In this document: positions 1 to 7,234 of the stretch, piece by piece
Layout: every line of letters starts with the position of its first letter
Numbering within the stretch: the stretch's first letter is position 1
Assembly (NCBI GenBank): GCA_964622685.1
Contig: CAZUUU010000044.1
Span: 1-20,605, forward strand
Direction: 5' to 3'
Source: Methylibium sp964622685
GTDB lineage: Bacteria > Pseudomonadota > Gammaproteobacteria > Burkholderiales > Burkholderiaceae_C
DNA length: 20,605 bases
Program-made: the position numbers and the translations under genes
The notes under the pieces: model-generated
The model's input: only the letters and a program-made list of their open reading frames with translations
Database searches by the model: none
What the model was told of the DNA's origin: nothing

Positions 1-177
1 TTCTCGGTGGCCAGCGTGGCGCTGCTGCCGCCGACGCTGATCGCCAGCATCTACGGCATGAACTTCAAGGTGATGCCGGAGCTCGACTGGAACCTCGGCT
101 ATCCGTTCGCGATCGGCCTGATGGTCGTCAGCGTCGCGACGCCGTTCTGGTACTTCCGCCGCAAGGGCTGGCTCTGA
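1..177 (+). CDS. corA: Magnesium/cobalt transport protein CorA, C-terminal fragment
   Basis: Only the last 58 codons lie in the window; the gene starts upstream of base 1. CorA is the pentameric inner-membrane Mg2+ channel, and this part covers its two C-terminal transmembrane helices. The first helix ends in the diagnostic YGMNF sequence (codons around 18-22), which contains the GMN selectivity-filter signature. A short acidic periplasmic loop (PELDW) and a second hydrophobic helix follow, and the protein ends in a basic cytoplasmic tail (RRKGWL), the usual CorA ending. The gene converges on the minus-strand operon, with stop codons 15 nt apart. Identification is firm from the GMN motif and topology, but nothing can be said about the cytoplasmic domain. 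Confidence 0.93.
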   Translation, partial: FSVASVALLPPTLIASIYGMNFKVMPELDWNLGYPFAIGLMVVSVATPFWYFRRKGWL

Positions 178-196
178 GCCGCCGCGGCAAGCTCAG
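174..196. terminator. Possible bidirectional stem-loop between corA and the minus-strand operon
   Basis: CTGAGC (174-179) and GCTCAG (191-196) form a 6-bp perfect inverted repeat, and the 11-nt loop contains GCCGCGGC, itself self-complementary. The two stop codons lie in the two arms. Three of the six pairs follow automatically from convergent genes both using TGA, and there is no T-tract, so this is a weak terminator candidate. Confidence 0.3.
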
Positions 197-636
197 CCGT
201 TGGCGCGGCGCTTGAGGCAGCGCATCAGCGCGCCGACGACCGGCAGCTTCTCGTACAACTCCTCGGCCGCGTCCCAGTAGTCGCGGTGCAGGGCGATGCG
301 GCCGTCGGCCGCGAAGCGCAGGTGCGAGCCGCCACGGACCGTCTGCGGCTCGCGCGAATGCCGCTTGAAGCGGAACAGGAAATCCCAGACCAGGAAGCAC
401 TGGTCGCCCTGGACGATGGCCTCGGTCACGACGAAGCGCGGGTCGTCGAGGGCGTCGAACATGTGCGTGAACACGCGCTGCACCGCCGCCAGCCCTTGCA
501 CGTCGTTGAACGGATCCTTGAAGCGCGCGTCGTCGGTGTAGATCTCGCCGAGCCGCGCCACGTCCTCGCGCCGCAGCGCCTCGAAGCGTTCGATCACGCG
601 TCGCACGCGCGCATCGTGGCTCGTGGCCGCCGGCAT
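193..636 (-). CDS. Nuclear transport factor 2 / SnoaL-like family protein
   Basis: 147-residue single-domain protein, the usual length for the NTF2-like (SnoaL / ketosteroid-isomerase) cone fold. The N-terminal helix (RVIERFEALRREDVARLGEIY) leads into a DDARFKDPFNDVQG segment and a strand pattern (FLVWDFLFRFKR, GGSHLRFAADGRIALHRDYWD) typical of the fold. The family includes small isomerases, cyclases and binding proteins, so the reaction cannot be deduced. The start is an ATG whose A is shared with the TGA of the upstream dehydrogenase gene (TGATG, 1-nt overlap), so the two are translationally coupled. It is the last gene of the eight-gene operon. NTF2-like proteins occupy a similar place in light- and singlet-oxygen-linked CFA clusters of other proteobacteria (recalled, not checked). 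Confidence 0.85.
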   Translation of the reverse strand: MPAATSHDARVRRVIERFEALRREDVARLGEIYTDDARFKDPFNDVQGLAAVQRVFTHMFDALDDPRFVVTEAIVQGDQCFLVWDFLFRFKRHSREPQTVRGGSHLRFAADGRIALHRDYWDAAEELYEKLPVVGALMRCLKRRANG

Positions 637-1409
637 CAGAGTCCCGTCGCGCGGCGCACGGCGCGGAAGTAGAGCGCGTCGTTCAGGTGGCCGAGCGCCT
701 TGAGCCACAAGGTGAAGCGCTTCGGGAAGTGGATCTCGAAGTCGCCCTTGCGCCAGCCGTCGAGGATGGCGTCGGCCGCCTGTTGCGGCGTCAGCAGTGC
801 CGGCATGTGGAACTGGTTCTGCGCCGTCAGCGGCGTCTCGACGAAGCCCGGATTGACGATGGACACGCCGAGCCCGCGTTCGCTGAGGTCGAGGTAGAGC
901 GTCTGCGCCAGGTTGATCAAGGCCGCCTTGGTCGGCCCGTAGGCCAGCGAGTTCGGCAGGCCGCGGTAGCCGGCCACGCTGCCGATCAGGCTGAGGTGTC
1001 CGGCCTGCTGCTTCAGCAGGGTCGGCAGCACGGCGTCGATCACGTGCAGCGCGCCGACGTAGTTGACCTGCTGGTGGCGCAGCATTTCGTCCAGGTCGAA
1101 GGCCGTGGCGCGCTGCGCCTTGTAGTGGCCGGCGCTGTAGACAACCAGGTCCAGTCGACCGCCGACGGCCAGGGCCTGCAGCGCCGCCGCGCGCACCGAC
1201 TGGCGATCGCCGGCATCGATGGGCACGGCACGGCTGCCCGGGTGGGTCTGGACGAAGGCGTCGAGCGCCTGCGTGTTGCGGGCCGACACCACGACGCTGG
1301 CGCCGCGCGCGTGCAGTGCCGACGCGGTGGCGCGGCCGATGCCGGTGGACGCACCGACCAGCCAGGCCACGCGGCCTTGCCAGTCGTCGATCTTGGGGTT
1401 CAGGGCCAT
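636..1409 (-). CDS. Short-chain dehydrogenase/reductase (SDR)
   Basis: 257 residues, a classical-length SDR. It has the Rossmann nucleotide-binding motif GASTGIG (19-25), YSAG in place of the usual NNAG near 91-94, the tetrad Asn in QVNYVGA (N116), the catalytic Ser in LIGSVAG (S144) and the YxxxK pair Y157/K161. An NVNPGF-like segment (SIVNPGFVETPL) follows, as usual in the family. It is therefore expected to be an active cytoplasmic NAD(P)-dependent oxidoreductase. The substrate is not determined; a lipid-derived carbonyl or alcohol is plausible because the operon encodes a CFA-family methyltransferase and a flavoprotein. It starts 3 nt after the DUF3833 gene and overlaps the NTF2-like gene by 1 nt. 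Confidence 0.9.
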   Translation of the reverse strand: MALNPKIDDWQGRVAWLVGASTGIGRATASALHARGASVVVSARNTQALDAFVQTHPGSRAVPIDAGDRQSVRAAALQALAVGGRLDLVVYSAGHYKAQRATAFDLDEMLRHQQVNYVGALHVIDAVLPTLLKQQAGHLSLIGSVAGYRGLPNSLAYGPTKAALINLAQTLYLDLSERGLGVSIVNPGFVETPLTAQNQFHMPALLTPQQAADAILDGWRKGDFEIHFPKRFTLWLKALGHLNDALYFRAVRRATGL

Positions 1410-1412
1410 CGC

Positions 1413-1952
1413 TCAGCGCTTGTAGAAGGACAGCGTGACCTCGCCGAGCCGCACGCCGAACTTGCTCATCGTGGCCTTGTTCAGCATCACGCGATCGTCC
1501 ATCAGGTACATCCAGTCGTCGAACTGCACGTCGTAGACCTTGCCGTCGACCGGCAGCTTGAGGGTGTAGCGCCAGTTGAAGGCGTTGCCGGCCTCCTGGC
1601 CTTCGGCGACGCCCGCGACGTCGTCGGCGGTGCCGCTGTAGCGGCCGTTGCCCAGCTTCTTCAGGCGCCAGACGCGCTTCTGCTTGCTGCCGTCGCTGTA
1701 GAGGAAGTCCTCGTCGAGCACGCCTTCGTTGCCCTGCCAGCTGCACTTCATCACCACGGTGAAGCGCTTGACGACCTTGCCGGAGCGGTCGGTGAAGACG
1801 CCGTGCGCGTCCAGCGTGCCGTTGAAGTAGCGCGCCAGGTCGAGCGTCGGCTTCTCGGCGGCATAGTCGGCCACCGTCGGCGAGGCGCAGCCGGCCAGGG
1901 CGCCGATCGCGGCGACCGAGGCCGCGGCCAGCAGCAGGCGTCGTTTCATCAT
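1413..1952 (-). CDS. DUF3833 family lipoprotein
   Basis: 179-residue predicted lipoprotein. MMKRR is followed by a hydrophobic stretch and a lipobox LAGC with the lipidated Cys at residue 22. The residue after the Cys is Ala, so retention in the inner membrane by a +2 Asp is not predicted and outer-membrane sorting is likely. The mature part carries the DUF3833 pattern (YFNGTLDAHGVFTDRSGKVVKRF, EDFLYSDGSKQKRVW, NWRYTLKLPVDGKVYDVQFDDWMYL). The function of the family is unknown; it recurs in operons with CFA-family, SDR and chalcone-isomerase-like genes. The first of two tandem ATG codons is preferred because it gives a 4-nt ATGA overlap with the transporter gene upstream; the second ATG would shorten the protein by one residue. 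A beta-rich lipid-binding role is conceivable but is inference. Confidence 0.88.
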   Translation of the reverse strand: MMKRRLLLAAASVAAIGALAGCASPTVADYAAEKPTLDLARYFNGTLDAHGVFTDRSGKVVKRFTVVMKCSWQGNEGVLDEDFLYSDGSKQKRVWRLKKLGNGRYSGTADDVAGVAEGQEAGNAFNWRYTLKLPVDGKVYDVQFDDWMYLMDDRVMLNKATMSKFGVRLGEVTLSFYKR

Positions 1953-3223
1953 CGTCCTTCCAGGGTGGGCGGGCGCAACCACAGGGTCCACAGCAGCAGC
2001 GCGGCGCAGAGCTTGAGCACGCAGGGCAGCAGGCAGTAGCCGATCGTCAGGGCACGCAGGGCGTCGGCATCGCGGGCGCCGCTCTCGTAGCCGATGGCCG
2101 ACAGCAGCGGCAGGGCCAGCCCGGCCGCGATCGCGAGATTGAGCTTGGTGGCGAAGTTCCACCAGCCGAAGTAGGCGCCTTCGCTGCGGCCGCCGTGGCC
2201 GGCCTGCTGGATCACGCCGGCCAGCAGGGCGCCCGGCAGCGCCAGGTCGGCGCCGAGGGCCGTGCCGCTGGCAACGCACACCGCCAGGAAGCCCAGCGTG
2301 TCGCCGGCCCCGAGCGTCGCGGCCCAGCCGAAGGTGACGACCGCCAGCGCCATGCCGCCCAGCCAGCTGGCGGCGAGGCCGAAGCGCGACACCGCTCGCA
2401 CCCACAGCGGGATCGATGCCGCGCCGGCGGCGAAGTAGGCCGCCAGGAAGGCCGGCTCCCAGGTCGGCGCCTGCAGGCGGTCGCGGATGAAGAAGAGCAC
2501 CAGCGTGGCCGGCACGGCGCTCGCGATGCCGTTGACGACGAAGATCGCCAGCAGGCGTCGGAATGCGCTGACCTCGAAGGGCAGCCACAGCGCCGCGTCC
2601 CCGTCCGGGCCGGGCTCGATGGCCGGCCGCGGCGCGCCGCGCAGCAGCCACAAGCCCAGCGCCAGCAGCCCCGCGAAGACCAGCGTGGCCACCTGCAGGC
2701 CGGCGAGCGAAGGCAGCACGCTCGCGACCAGCACGCCGACCAGCGCGGCGCCCTCGCGCCACGCGACCACGCGCGCGCGGCCGCCTTCGTCGCCGCCCAG
2801 GCGCGCGCCCCAGGCCTGGTGCACGACCGACATCACGCTGTAGGCGAGGTAGGTGAAGGCCAGGCCGATGGCGCACCACCACAGCAGCGCCGCGCTGCCG
2901 CTGACGGACGGGAAGAACAAGGCGCGAAAGCCCAGCGCCAGTGCCAGCGCGGCGATGGCTGCCGCCCACCACGCGCCCAGCGCGCCGCGCGCGAACAGCC
3001 GGTCGACCCAGCGGCCGATCAGCGGATCGGCGAAGGCGTCGAGCAGCCGCGCGCCCAGCAGCACCGCGCCGAGCGCCGCCAGCGGCACGCCGAACTGCGC
3101 CGCATAGTGGTTGGGCAGCACGACGTACAGCGGCAGCGCGACGAAGGCCAGCGGCAGCCCGAGCGCGCCATAGCGCAAGCCCGCCGAAGCCGACGCCAGG
3201 CCGCCCGTGGTCGCGGTCTTCAA
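1949..3223 (-). CDS. MFS transporter of the GPH (glycoside-pentoside-hexuronide:cation symporter)-like family
   Basis: 424 residues with about 12 hydrophobic helices. The loop between helices 2 and 3 carries the MFS_2/GPH signature, here LLDAFADPLIGRWVDR (matching the RxxDAxxDPxxGxxxDR pattern). Further polar landmarks are FFIRDRLQAP and GWWNFATKLNLAIAAG, the second resembling the conserved helix-10/11 region of GPH symporters. It is an inner-membrane secondary transporter. Known GPH members move sugars or small metabolites, but the substrate here is unknown. The best start is a TTG codon: it overlaps the TGA of the chalcone-isomerase-like gene by 4 nt (TTGA), has a G-rich sequence GGGGGCGG just upstream, and precedes the first helix by the right distance. 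Translation therefore probably depends on coupling. A transporter of this family is also present in the singlet-oxygen regulon of Rhodobacter (recalled). Confidence 0.88.
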   Translation of the reverse strand: MKTATTGGLASASAGLRYGALGLPLAFVALPLYVVLPNHYAAQFGVPLAALGAVLLGARLLDAFADPLIGRWVDRLFARGALGAWWAAAIAALALALGFRALFFPSVSGSAALLWWCAIGLAFTYLAYSVMSVVHQAWGARLGGDEGGRARVVAWREGAALVGVLVASVLPSLAGLQVATLVFAGLLALGLWLLRGAPRPAIEPGPDGDAALWLPFEVSAFRRLLAIFVVNGIASAVPATLVLFFIRDRLQAPTWEPAFLAAYFAAGAASIPLWVRAVSRFGLAASWLGGMALAVVTFGWAATLGAGDTLGFLAVCVASGTALGADLALPGALLAGVIQQAGHGGRSEGAYFGWWNFATKLNLAIAAGLALPLLSAIGYESGARDADALRALTIGYCLLPCVLKLCAALLLWTLWLRPPTLEGR

Positions 3224-3792
3224 GCGCCGCCCCCGAGCAAGGACAGCCGCAGCGCCGGCTGCGAGGTCTGCGGCCCGAGCCAGATGCCGAAGAAGCGCCG
3301 CGCGAACTCCGCATCGCGCAGTTCGCGGCCCGGCTTGCCGTCGACATAGAAGCGCGCCGATTCGCCGGGGCGCTGCACGCCGGTCAGGCGGCTGCCGGCG
3401 CGCACGTCCGGAAAGGCAGCCTTCATGAAGTCCAGCCAGGCCTGGGCCTGGGCGGCGGCCAGCTTGCCGGCGCGGTCCATCTCCTCGATCGAGCGCTCGG
3501 CGATCTTGGCGCCGTCCAGCGATCGCGCGTACTCGAGCTCCAGCGCCAGCGGATGCGCCGCGTAGTCCTCGCGGGCCGGCGCCTCGCGCGGGTAGCCCGG
3601 TCCGACCCAGAGCCGGGCGTCGTAGATGTGCAGCCCGAAGTAGCGCAGACGGCCACTGCCCTGCAGCCGGGCCTCGGGCAGCTCGGCCAGCACCTCGGCG
3701 GGCGGCCGGCTCGCCGACTGCGCGCGGGCCACGGGCACGGCCATGGCCAGTGCCGTTGCTGCCAGCAGGCCGAGCCCGTCGCGGCGGCGCAT
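3220..3792 (-). CDS. Exported chalcone-isomerase-like protein
   Basis: 190 residues. MRRRDGLGLLAATALAMAVPVARA|QS is a signal peptide with an ARA-Q cleavage site near residue 24; the RRRDGL start is weakly Tat-like. The mature domain matches the bacterial chalcone-isomerase-like family: GRLRYFGLHIYDARLWVG, then LALELEYARSLDGAKIAERSIEEMDR, a GSRLTGV segment and FYVDGKPGRELRDAEFARRFFGIWLG at the C-terminus. Plant relatives include fatty-acid-binding chalcone isomerase-fold proteins, so a periplasmic lipid-binding role is plausible, but no flavonoid activity should be assumed. A GAGG Shine-Dalgarno lies just before the ATG, 8 nt after the CFA-family gene. Its 3' end overlaps the TTG start of the transporter gene. 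Confidence 0.87.
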   Translation of the reverse strand: MRRRDGLGLLAATALAMAVPVARAQSASRPPAEVLAELPEARLQGSGRLRYFGLHIYDARLWVGPGYPREAPAREDYAAHPLALELEYARSLDGAKIAERSIEEMDRAGKLAAAQAQAWLDFMKAAFPDVRAGSRLTGVQRPGESARFYVDGKPGRELRDAEFARRFFGIWLGPQTSQPALRLSLLGGGA

Positions 3793-3800
3793 GGTGGACC

Positions 3801-5048
3801 TCAGGGCCGACGCAGCGTGAACTGCACGACGTCGGTGTTGCCGGCCGCGAAAGCGGCCTCGCAGTAGGCGAGGTAGAACTCCCAGATGCGGATGAAGCGG
3901 GTGTCGAAGCCGAGCTTGCGCACCTGCGCCTCCTCGTTCATGAAGCGATCACGCCAGCGCCGCAGGGTCTCGGCATAGTCGGGGCCGAAGCACAGGCGCC
4001 GTTCGACCTCGAGCCCGGCCTTGCGCGCGGCGGCCTCGAACTCGCCGATGCTGGGCAGCAGGCCGCCCGGGAAGATGTACTGCTGGATGAAGTCGGTGCT
4101 GCGGACGTAGCGCTCGAACAGGTCGTCGCGGATCGTGATGCTCTGGACACAGGCGCGGCCGCCCGGCTTGAGCCGGGTCCGCAGCGTGTCGAAGAAGCCG
4201 CCCCAGTACTCGCGTCCCACGGCCTCGAACATCTCGATCGAGACGATCGCGTCGTAGGGCCCGTCGGCGATGTCGCGGTAGTCCTGGAAGCGCAGGTCGG
4301 CCAGGTCGGCGAGGCCGGCGTCGTGCAGCCGCCGCCGGGCGTACTCGAGCTGCTCGGCCGAGAGCGTGACGCCGGTGACGCGGGCGCCCCGCTCGCGGGC
4401 CGCCAGCTCGGCCACGCCGCCCCAGCCGCAGCCGATCTCGAGCACGCGGCTGCCTGGCTCGACGCCGGCCTCGTCCAGGGCGCGGCGGATCTTGGCGTGC
4501 TGGCCGGCGGCGGTGTCGCGCGCGCGGTCGCCGTCGAACCAGGCGCTGGAGTAGCTCATCGTCTCGTCCAGCCACAGGCGGTAGAACGCGTTGCCGAGGT
4601 CGTAGTGGGCGTGGATGTTCTTGCGGCTCCCGGCGCGCGAGTTGCGGTTCAGCAGGTGGCGGATGCGGTACAGCAGCGCACCCCACCAGCTGCCGTAGAC
4701 GACCGACTCGATCTCGTCGCGGTTGGCGACGAAGAGCTTGATCAGCGCCGACAGGTCCGGCGTGCTCCAGTCGCCGTCGAGGTAGGTCTCGGCGAAGCCG
4801 ATGTCGCCGCTGCGCAGGGCGGCGCCGCAGACCTTCCAGTTGCGCAGGCGGATGGCCGCGCGCACGTCGCTGCCCTCCTGGAGCTGACCGAAGCGGGCGC
4901 TGCTGCCGTCGGGCAGCTGCACGTCGAGCTGGCCATGACGCAGGCGGCCCAGCAGCCCGAACACCGCGCGGGCGGCCGGCGGGGCGGAAGGCGGCAGCGT
5001 CGCGCGCTCGAAACCACGGGCGAGGGCGGAGGGGGGGCTGGTGTTCAT
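3801..5048 (-). CDS. Cyclopropane-fatty-acyl-phospholipid synthase family methyltransferase (SAM-dependent)
   Basis: 415 residues, close to the E. coli Cfa length. Landmarks in order: HYDLGNAFYRLWLD (148-161), MSYSSAWF (164-171), the SAM-binding loop LEIGCGWGG (203-211), QDYRDI (255-260), SIEMFEAVG (270-278), QSITI (302-306), QYIFPGGLLPS (323-333) and FGPDYAETLRRW (354-365). The family transfers a methyl or methylene carbon from S-adenosylmethionine to the double bond of phospholipid acyl chains at the inner membrane face. By alignment from memory with E. coli Cfa, the bicarbonate-site residues E239, I268 and Y317 are kept (E275, I304, Y358), but C139 and H266 are replaced (S168, Q302). The product may therefore be a methylated or further oxidised fatty acid rather than a cyclopropane. 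For this reason no cfa symbol is given. It starts 18 nt after the DUF1365 gene. Confidence 0.9.
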   Translation of the reverse strand: MNTSPPSALARGFERATLPPSAPPAARAVFGLLGRLRHGQLDVQLPDGSSARFGQLQEGSDVRAAIRLRNWKVCGAALRSGDIGFAETYLDGDWSTPDLSALIKLFVANRDEIESVVYGSWWGALLYRIRHLLNRNSRAGSRKNIHAHYDLGNAFYRLWLDETMSYSSAWFDGDRARDTAAGQHAKIRRALDEAGVEPGSRVLEIGCGWGGVAELAARERGARVTGVTLSAEQLEYARRRLHDAGLADLADLRFQDYRDIADGPYDAIVSIEMFEAVGREYWGGFFDTLRTRLKPGGRACVQSITIRDDLFERYVRSTDFIQQYIFPGGLLPSIGEFEAAARKAGLEVERRLCFGPDYAETLRRWRDRFMNEEAQVRKLGFDTRFIRIWEFYLAYCEAAFAAGNTDVVQFTLRRP

Positions 5049-5066
5049 CGGTCGGTCGTCGAGGGT

Positions 5067-5924
5067 TCAGCGGCTGACGAAGGTGTGCGGTGCGAGCGGC
5101 TTGTTGAAGAACGGCACGCGCTTGAGCCACAGCCGCAGCGCCTGCCAGTGGATGCGCGCGACCACGCCGAAGCTCATCAGCGGCATGCCCCAGAAGGCAC
5201 GTCGCACGCTGGCCGCGGTCAGCGGCTGCAGCGCGCCGCTGACGCTGGTCTGCAGCAGCGGACCGAGCCGGTCGTCGTGATCGACGCGGGCGATCACCTG
5301 CCCGATCGCCTCGGGATGGCTACGCACCGCGGCGGCCGACGGATGCGCGGTGCGCAGGAAACGGAAGCGGTAGCGACCCTCGATCGCGCAGAACGGCGAG
5401 ACGTGGAAGACCTTGGCGGCTAGCAGCTCGCGGCCCCAGGCGAGCCCCTCTCCGTGCAGCAGGTAGCAGTGGCGCTCCCCGAAGGTGTTGTTGACCTCGG
5501 CGACGATGGCGGCGAGCGAGCCGTCATCGCGGTGCGCGTACCAGAAGCTCACCGGCTTGAAGACGTAGCCCAGCACGCGCGGGTAGGTCTGCAGCCAGAC
5601 CTCGCCGCACGCGTCGGCGATGCCTTCGCCAGCCAGCAGCTCGTCGAGCCAGGCCAGGGCATCGGCGCGGCCGTCGCCGTGNNNNNNNNNNGGGTCGGCG
5701 CCTCGATCTTCGTGGCGCTGGGCATCGCCGTGGTCGGCATCGTGGAAGGCGATCAGTCCGAAGCGGTTGCGCGCCAGCGACGACGACGACTGCCGCCGCA
5801 GGCTGCGCAGCGGCAGCATCAGGAAGTAGGTGGGGTAGGCGAAGGCGTGGCGTGCGGGCCGCAGCCGCGTGTGGCGCACCGTGCCGAAGCCGATCAGCGG
5901 CCGTGCTGCCGCTTCGACGTTCAT
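5067..5924 (-). CDS. DUF1365 family protein, interrupted by an assembly gap
   Basis: Family signatures are clear: GTVRHTRLRPARHAFAYPTYFLML at the N-terminus, NRFGLIAFHDADHGD, ALAWLDELL, YPRVLGYVFKPVSFWY with the usual Asn-rich EVNNTFGERHCYLL, KVFHVSPF and the C-terminal SFGVVARIHWQALRLWLK. DUF1365 proteins have no proven biochemical function and nearly always sit between a COG2907-type flavoprotein and a CFA-family methyltransferase, exactly as here, so a role in the same lipid modification is likely. The ATG overlaps the flavoprotein stop by 4 nt (ATGA). Ten Ns fall in codons 78-81, and about 14 residues before them do not fit the family, while the HGD tripeptide occurs on both sides. The reading frame passes through the gap only by chance of the placeholder length, so the true protein is probably about 15 residues shorter. 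Confidence 0.88.
   Translation of the reverse strand: MNVEAAARPLIGFGTVRHTRLRPARHAFAYPTYFLMLPLRSLRRQSSSSLARNRFGLIAFHDADHGDAQRHEDRGADXXXXHGDGRADALAWLDELLAGEGIADACGEVWLQTYPRVLGYVFKPVSFWYAHRDDGSLAAIVAEVNNTFGERHCYLLHGEGLAWGRELLAAKVFHVSPFCAIEGRYRFRFLRTAHPSAAAVRSHPEAIGQVIARVDHDDRLGPLLQTSVSGALQPLTAASVRRAFWGMPLMSFGVVARIHWQALRLWLKRVPFFNKPLAPHTFVSR
5682..5691. other. Assembly gap (10 Ns)
   Basis: A run of exactly ten Ns inside the DUF1365 gene, most likely a scaffolding placeholder and not a measured gap. The flanks share (G/A)TCGCCGTG (5673-5681 and 5724-5732), suggesting that the two contigs overlap and that 5682-5723 or thereabouts is artefactual. Confidence 0.97.
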
Positions 5925-7234
5925 GCGGCGCGGCGCTCGGCCGAGGCCGTAGCGCGCAGGGCCTGCGCGACCGCGAGGCCGGACTTCAGGCCGTCCTCGT
6001 GGAAGCCGTAGCCGGTCCACGCGCCGCAGAACCAGCTGTGTCGCTGCCCCTGGATCTGCGGCAGCTGCTGCTGCGCGCGCGTGGCCGCGAGATCGAACAC
6101 CGGGTGGGCGTAGTCGTAGTCACCGAGCACCGAGCCGGCGGCCGGCTCGCGCGTCGGGTTCAGCGAGACAACCACCGGCTGCTCGAACGGCAGCGGCTGC
6201 AGCCGGTTCATCAGGTAGTGGAGGCAGACCGCGGCCTGCTCGCGCGAGTCGCTGGCCGCGCGCTCGTAGTTCCACGCGGCCCAGGCCAGCTTGCGCCTCG
6301 GCAGGACGGACGCGTCGGTGTGCAGCACGGCGCGGTTCGCGTGGTAGCGGATCGCGCCCAGCAACTCGGCCTCGCGCGGCGAGGGATCGGCCAGCAGCGC
6401 CAGCGCCTGGTCGCTGTGGCAGGCGAAAACCACCTCGTCGAAGTGCCGGCTGCCGTGATCGGTGGTGACCAGGGCACCGCCCGGGCCGCGGCTGACACGG
6501 CGCACCGGGGTCGACAGGTGCGCGCCGGGCAGGCGCGCCAGCATCTTGTCGACGTAGTGGCGCGCGCCGCCGCGCACCGTGTGCCACTGCGGCCGGTTCG
6601 TGATCTGGATCAGCCCGTGGTTGTGACAGAAGCGGATCATCGTCGCGACCGGGAAGCGCAGCATCTGGTCGGTCGGGCAGGACCAGATGCAACCGATCAT
6701 CGGCAGGAAGTACCAGTCGCGGAACTCGTCGCTGAAGCCTCGCTCGGCGAGGAAGTCGGCGATCGGCTGCGCCAGCTGCGTCTCCTCGCCGCGCGCGGCG
6801 ATCGCCGAGGTGACGCGGTTGAAGCGCAGGATGTCCCGCAGCATGCGCCAGAAGCGCGGCCGCAGCGCGTTGCCGCGCTGGGCGAACACGGTGTTGAGGT
6901 CGCTGCCGCTCCACTCGAGGTCCTGGTCCGGCAGCTTGACCGAGAACGACATGTCCGACGGCGCGGTGTCGACCGCCAGCTCGCCGAACAGCCGCAGCAG
7001 CTGCGGGTAGGTACGGTGGTTGAAGACCAGGAAGCCGGTGTCGACGCCGTGAGTCACCGGCCCGTGAGGCCCGGGCAGCGTGACGTCGACGGTGTGGGTG
7101 TGGCCGCCAAAGTAGTCGGCCGCCTCGAACAGCGTGACCTCGAAGGTGTCGCGATCACCCGGCGCGCCGAGCGCGTAGGCCGCGGCCAGCCCCGAAATGC
7201 CCGACCCGATGACTGCGACGCGCCGCATCGCCAT
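5921..7234 (-). CDS. FAD-dependent oxidoreductase, COG2907-type (amine-oxidase/protoporphyrinogen-oxidase-like fold)
   Basis: 437 residues. The N-terminus has the dinucleotide-binding beta-alpha-beta motif VAVIGSGISGLAAAYAL (GSGISG at 10-15), followed by the acidic strand end and FGGHTHTV segment (about 36-48), which bind FAD in amine-oxidase-like flavoproteins. Further family landmarks are DTGFLVFNHRTYP, the WYFLPMIGCIWSCP segment, RPQWHTVRGGARHYVDKM, DEVVFACHSDQALALL, and the C-terminal QGQRHSWFCGAWTGYGFHEDGLKSG that closes the FAD site. The family resembles carotenoid desaturases and amine oxidases, so an oxidation or desaturation of a lipid is plausible but the substrate is unproven. It is the first gene of the eight-gene operon. 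No good Shine-Dalgarno precedes the ATG at 7234 (GGCCGG only); a second in-frame ATG lies two codons later. Confidence 0.9.
   Translation of the reverse strand: MAMRRVAVIGSGISGLAAAYALGAPGDRDTFEVTLFEAADYFGGHTHTVDVTLPGPHGPVTHGVDTGFLVFNHRTYPQLLRLFGELAVDTAPSDMSFSVKLPDQDLEWSGSDLNTVFAQRGNALRPRFWRMLRDILRFNRVTSAIAARGEETQLAQPIADFLAERGFSDEFRDWYFLPMIGCIWSCPTDQMLRFPVATMIRFCHNHGLIQITNRPQWHTVRGGARHYVDKMLARLPGAHLSTPVRRVSRGPGGALVTTDHGSRHFDEVVFACHSDQALALLADPSPREAELLGAIRYHANRAVLHTDASVLPRRKLAWAAWNYERAASDSREQAAVCLHYLMNRLQPLPFEQPVVVSLNPTREPAAGSVLGDYDYAHPVFDLAATRAQQQLPQIQGQRHSWFCGAWTGYGFHEDGLKSGLAVAQALRATASAERRAA

Noticed and set aside
687..2039. 450-codon plus-strand open frame over the SDR and DUF3833 genes
   Set aside because: Low-complexity composition and no motif; the minus-strand genes have complete catalytic or lipobox signatures.
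5067..5924. DUF1365 gene as a pseudogene or carrying a real insertion
   Set aside because: The only disturbance coincides with the Ns and the duplicated HGD codons; both halves are otherwise intact, so an assembly fault is more likely.
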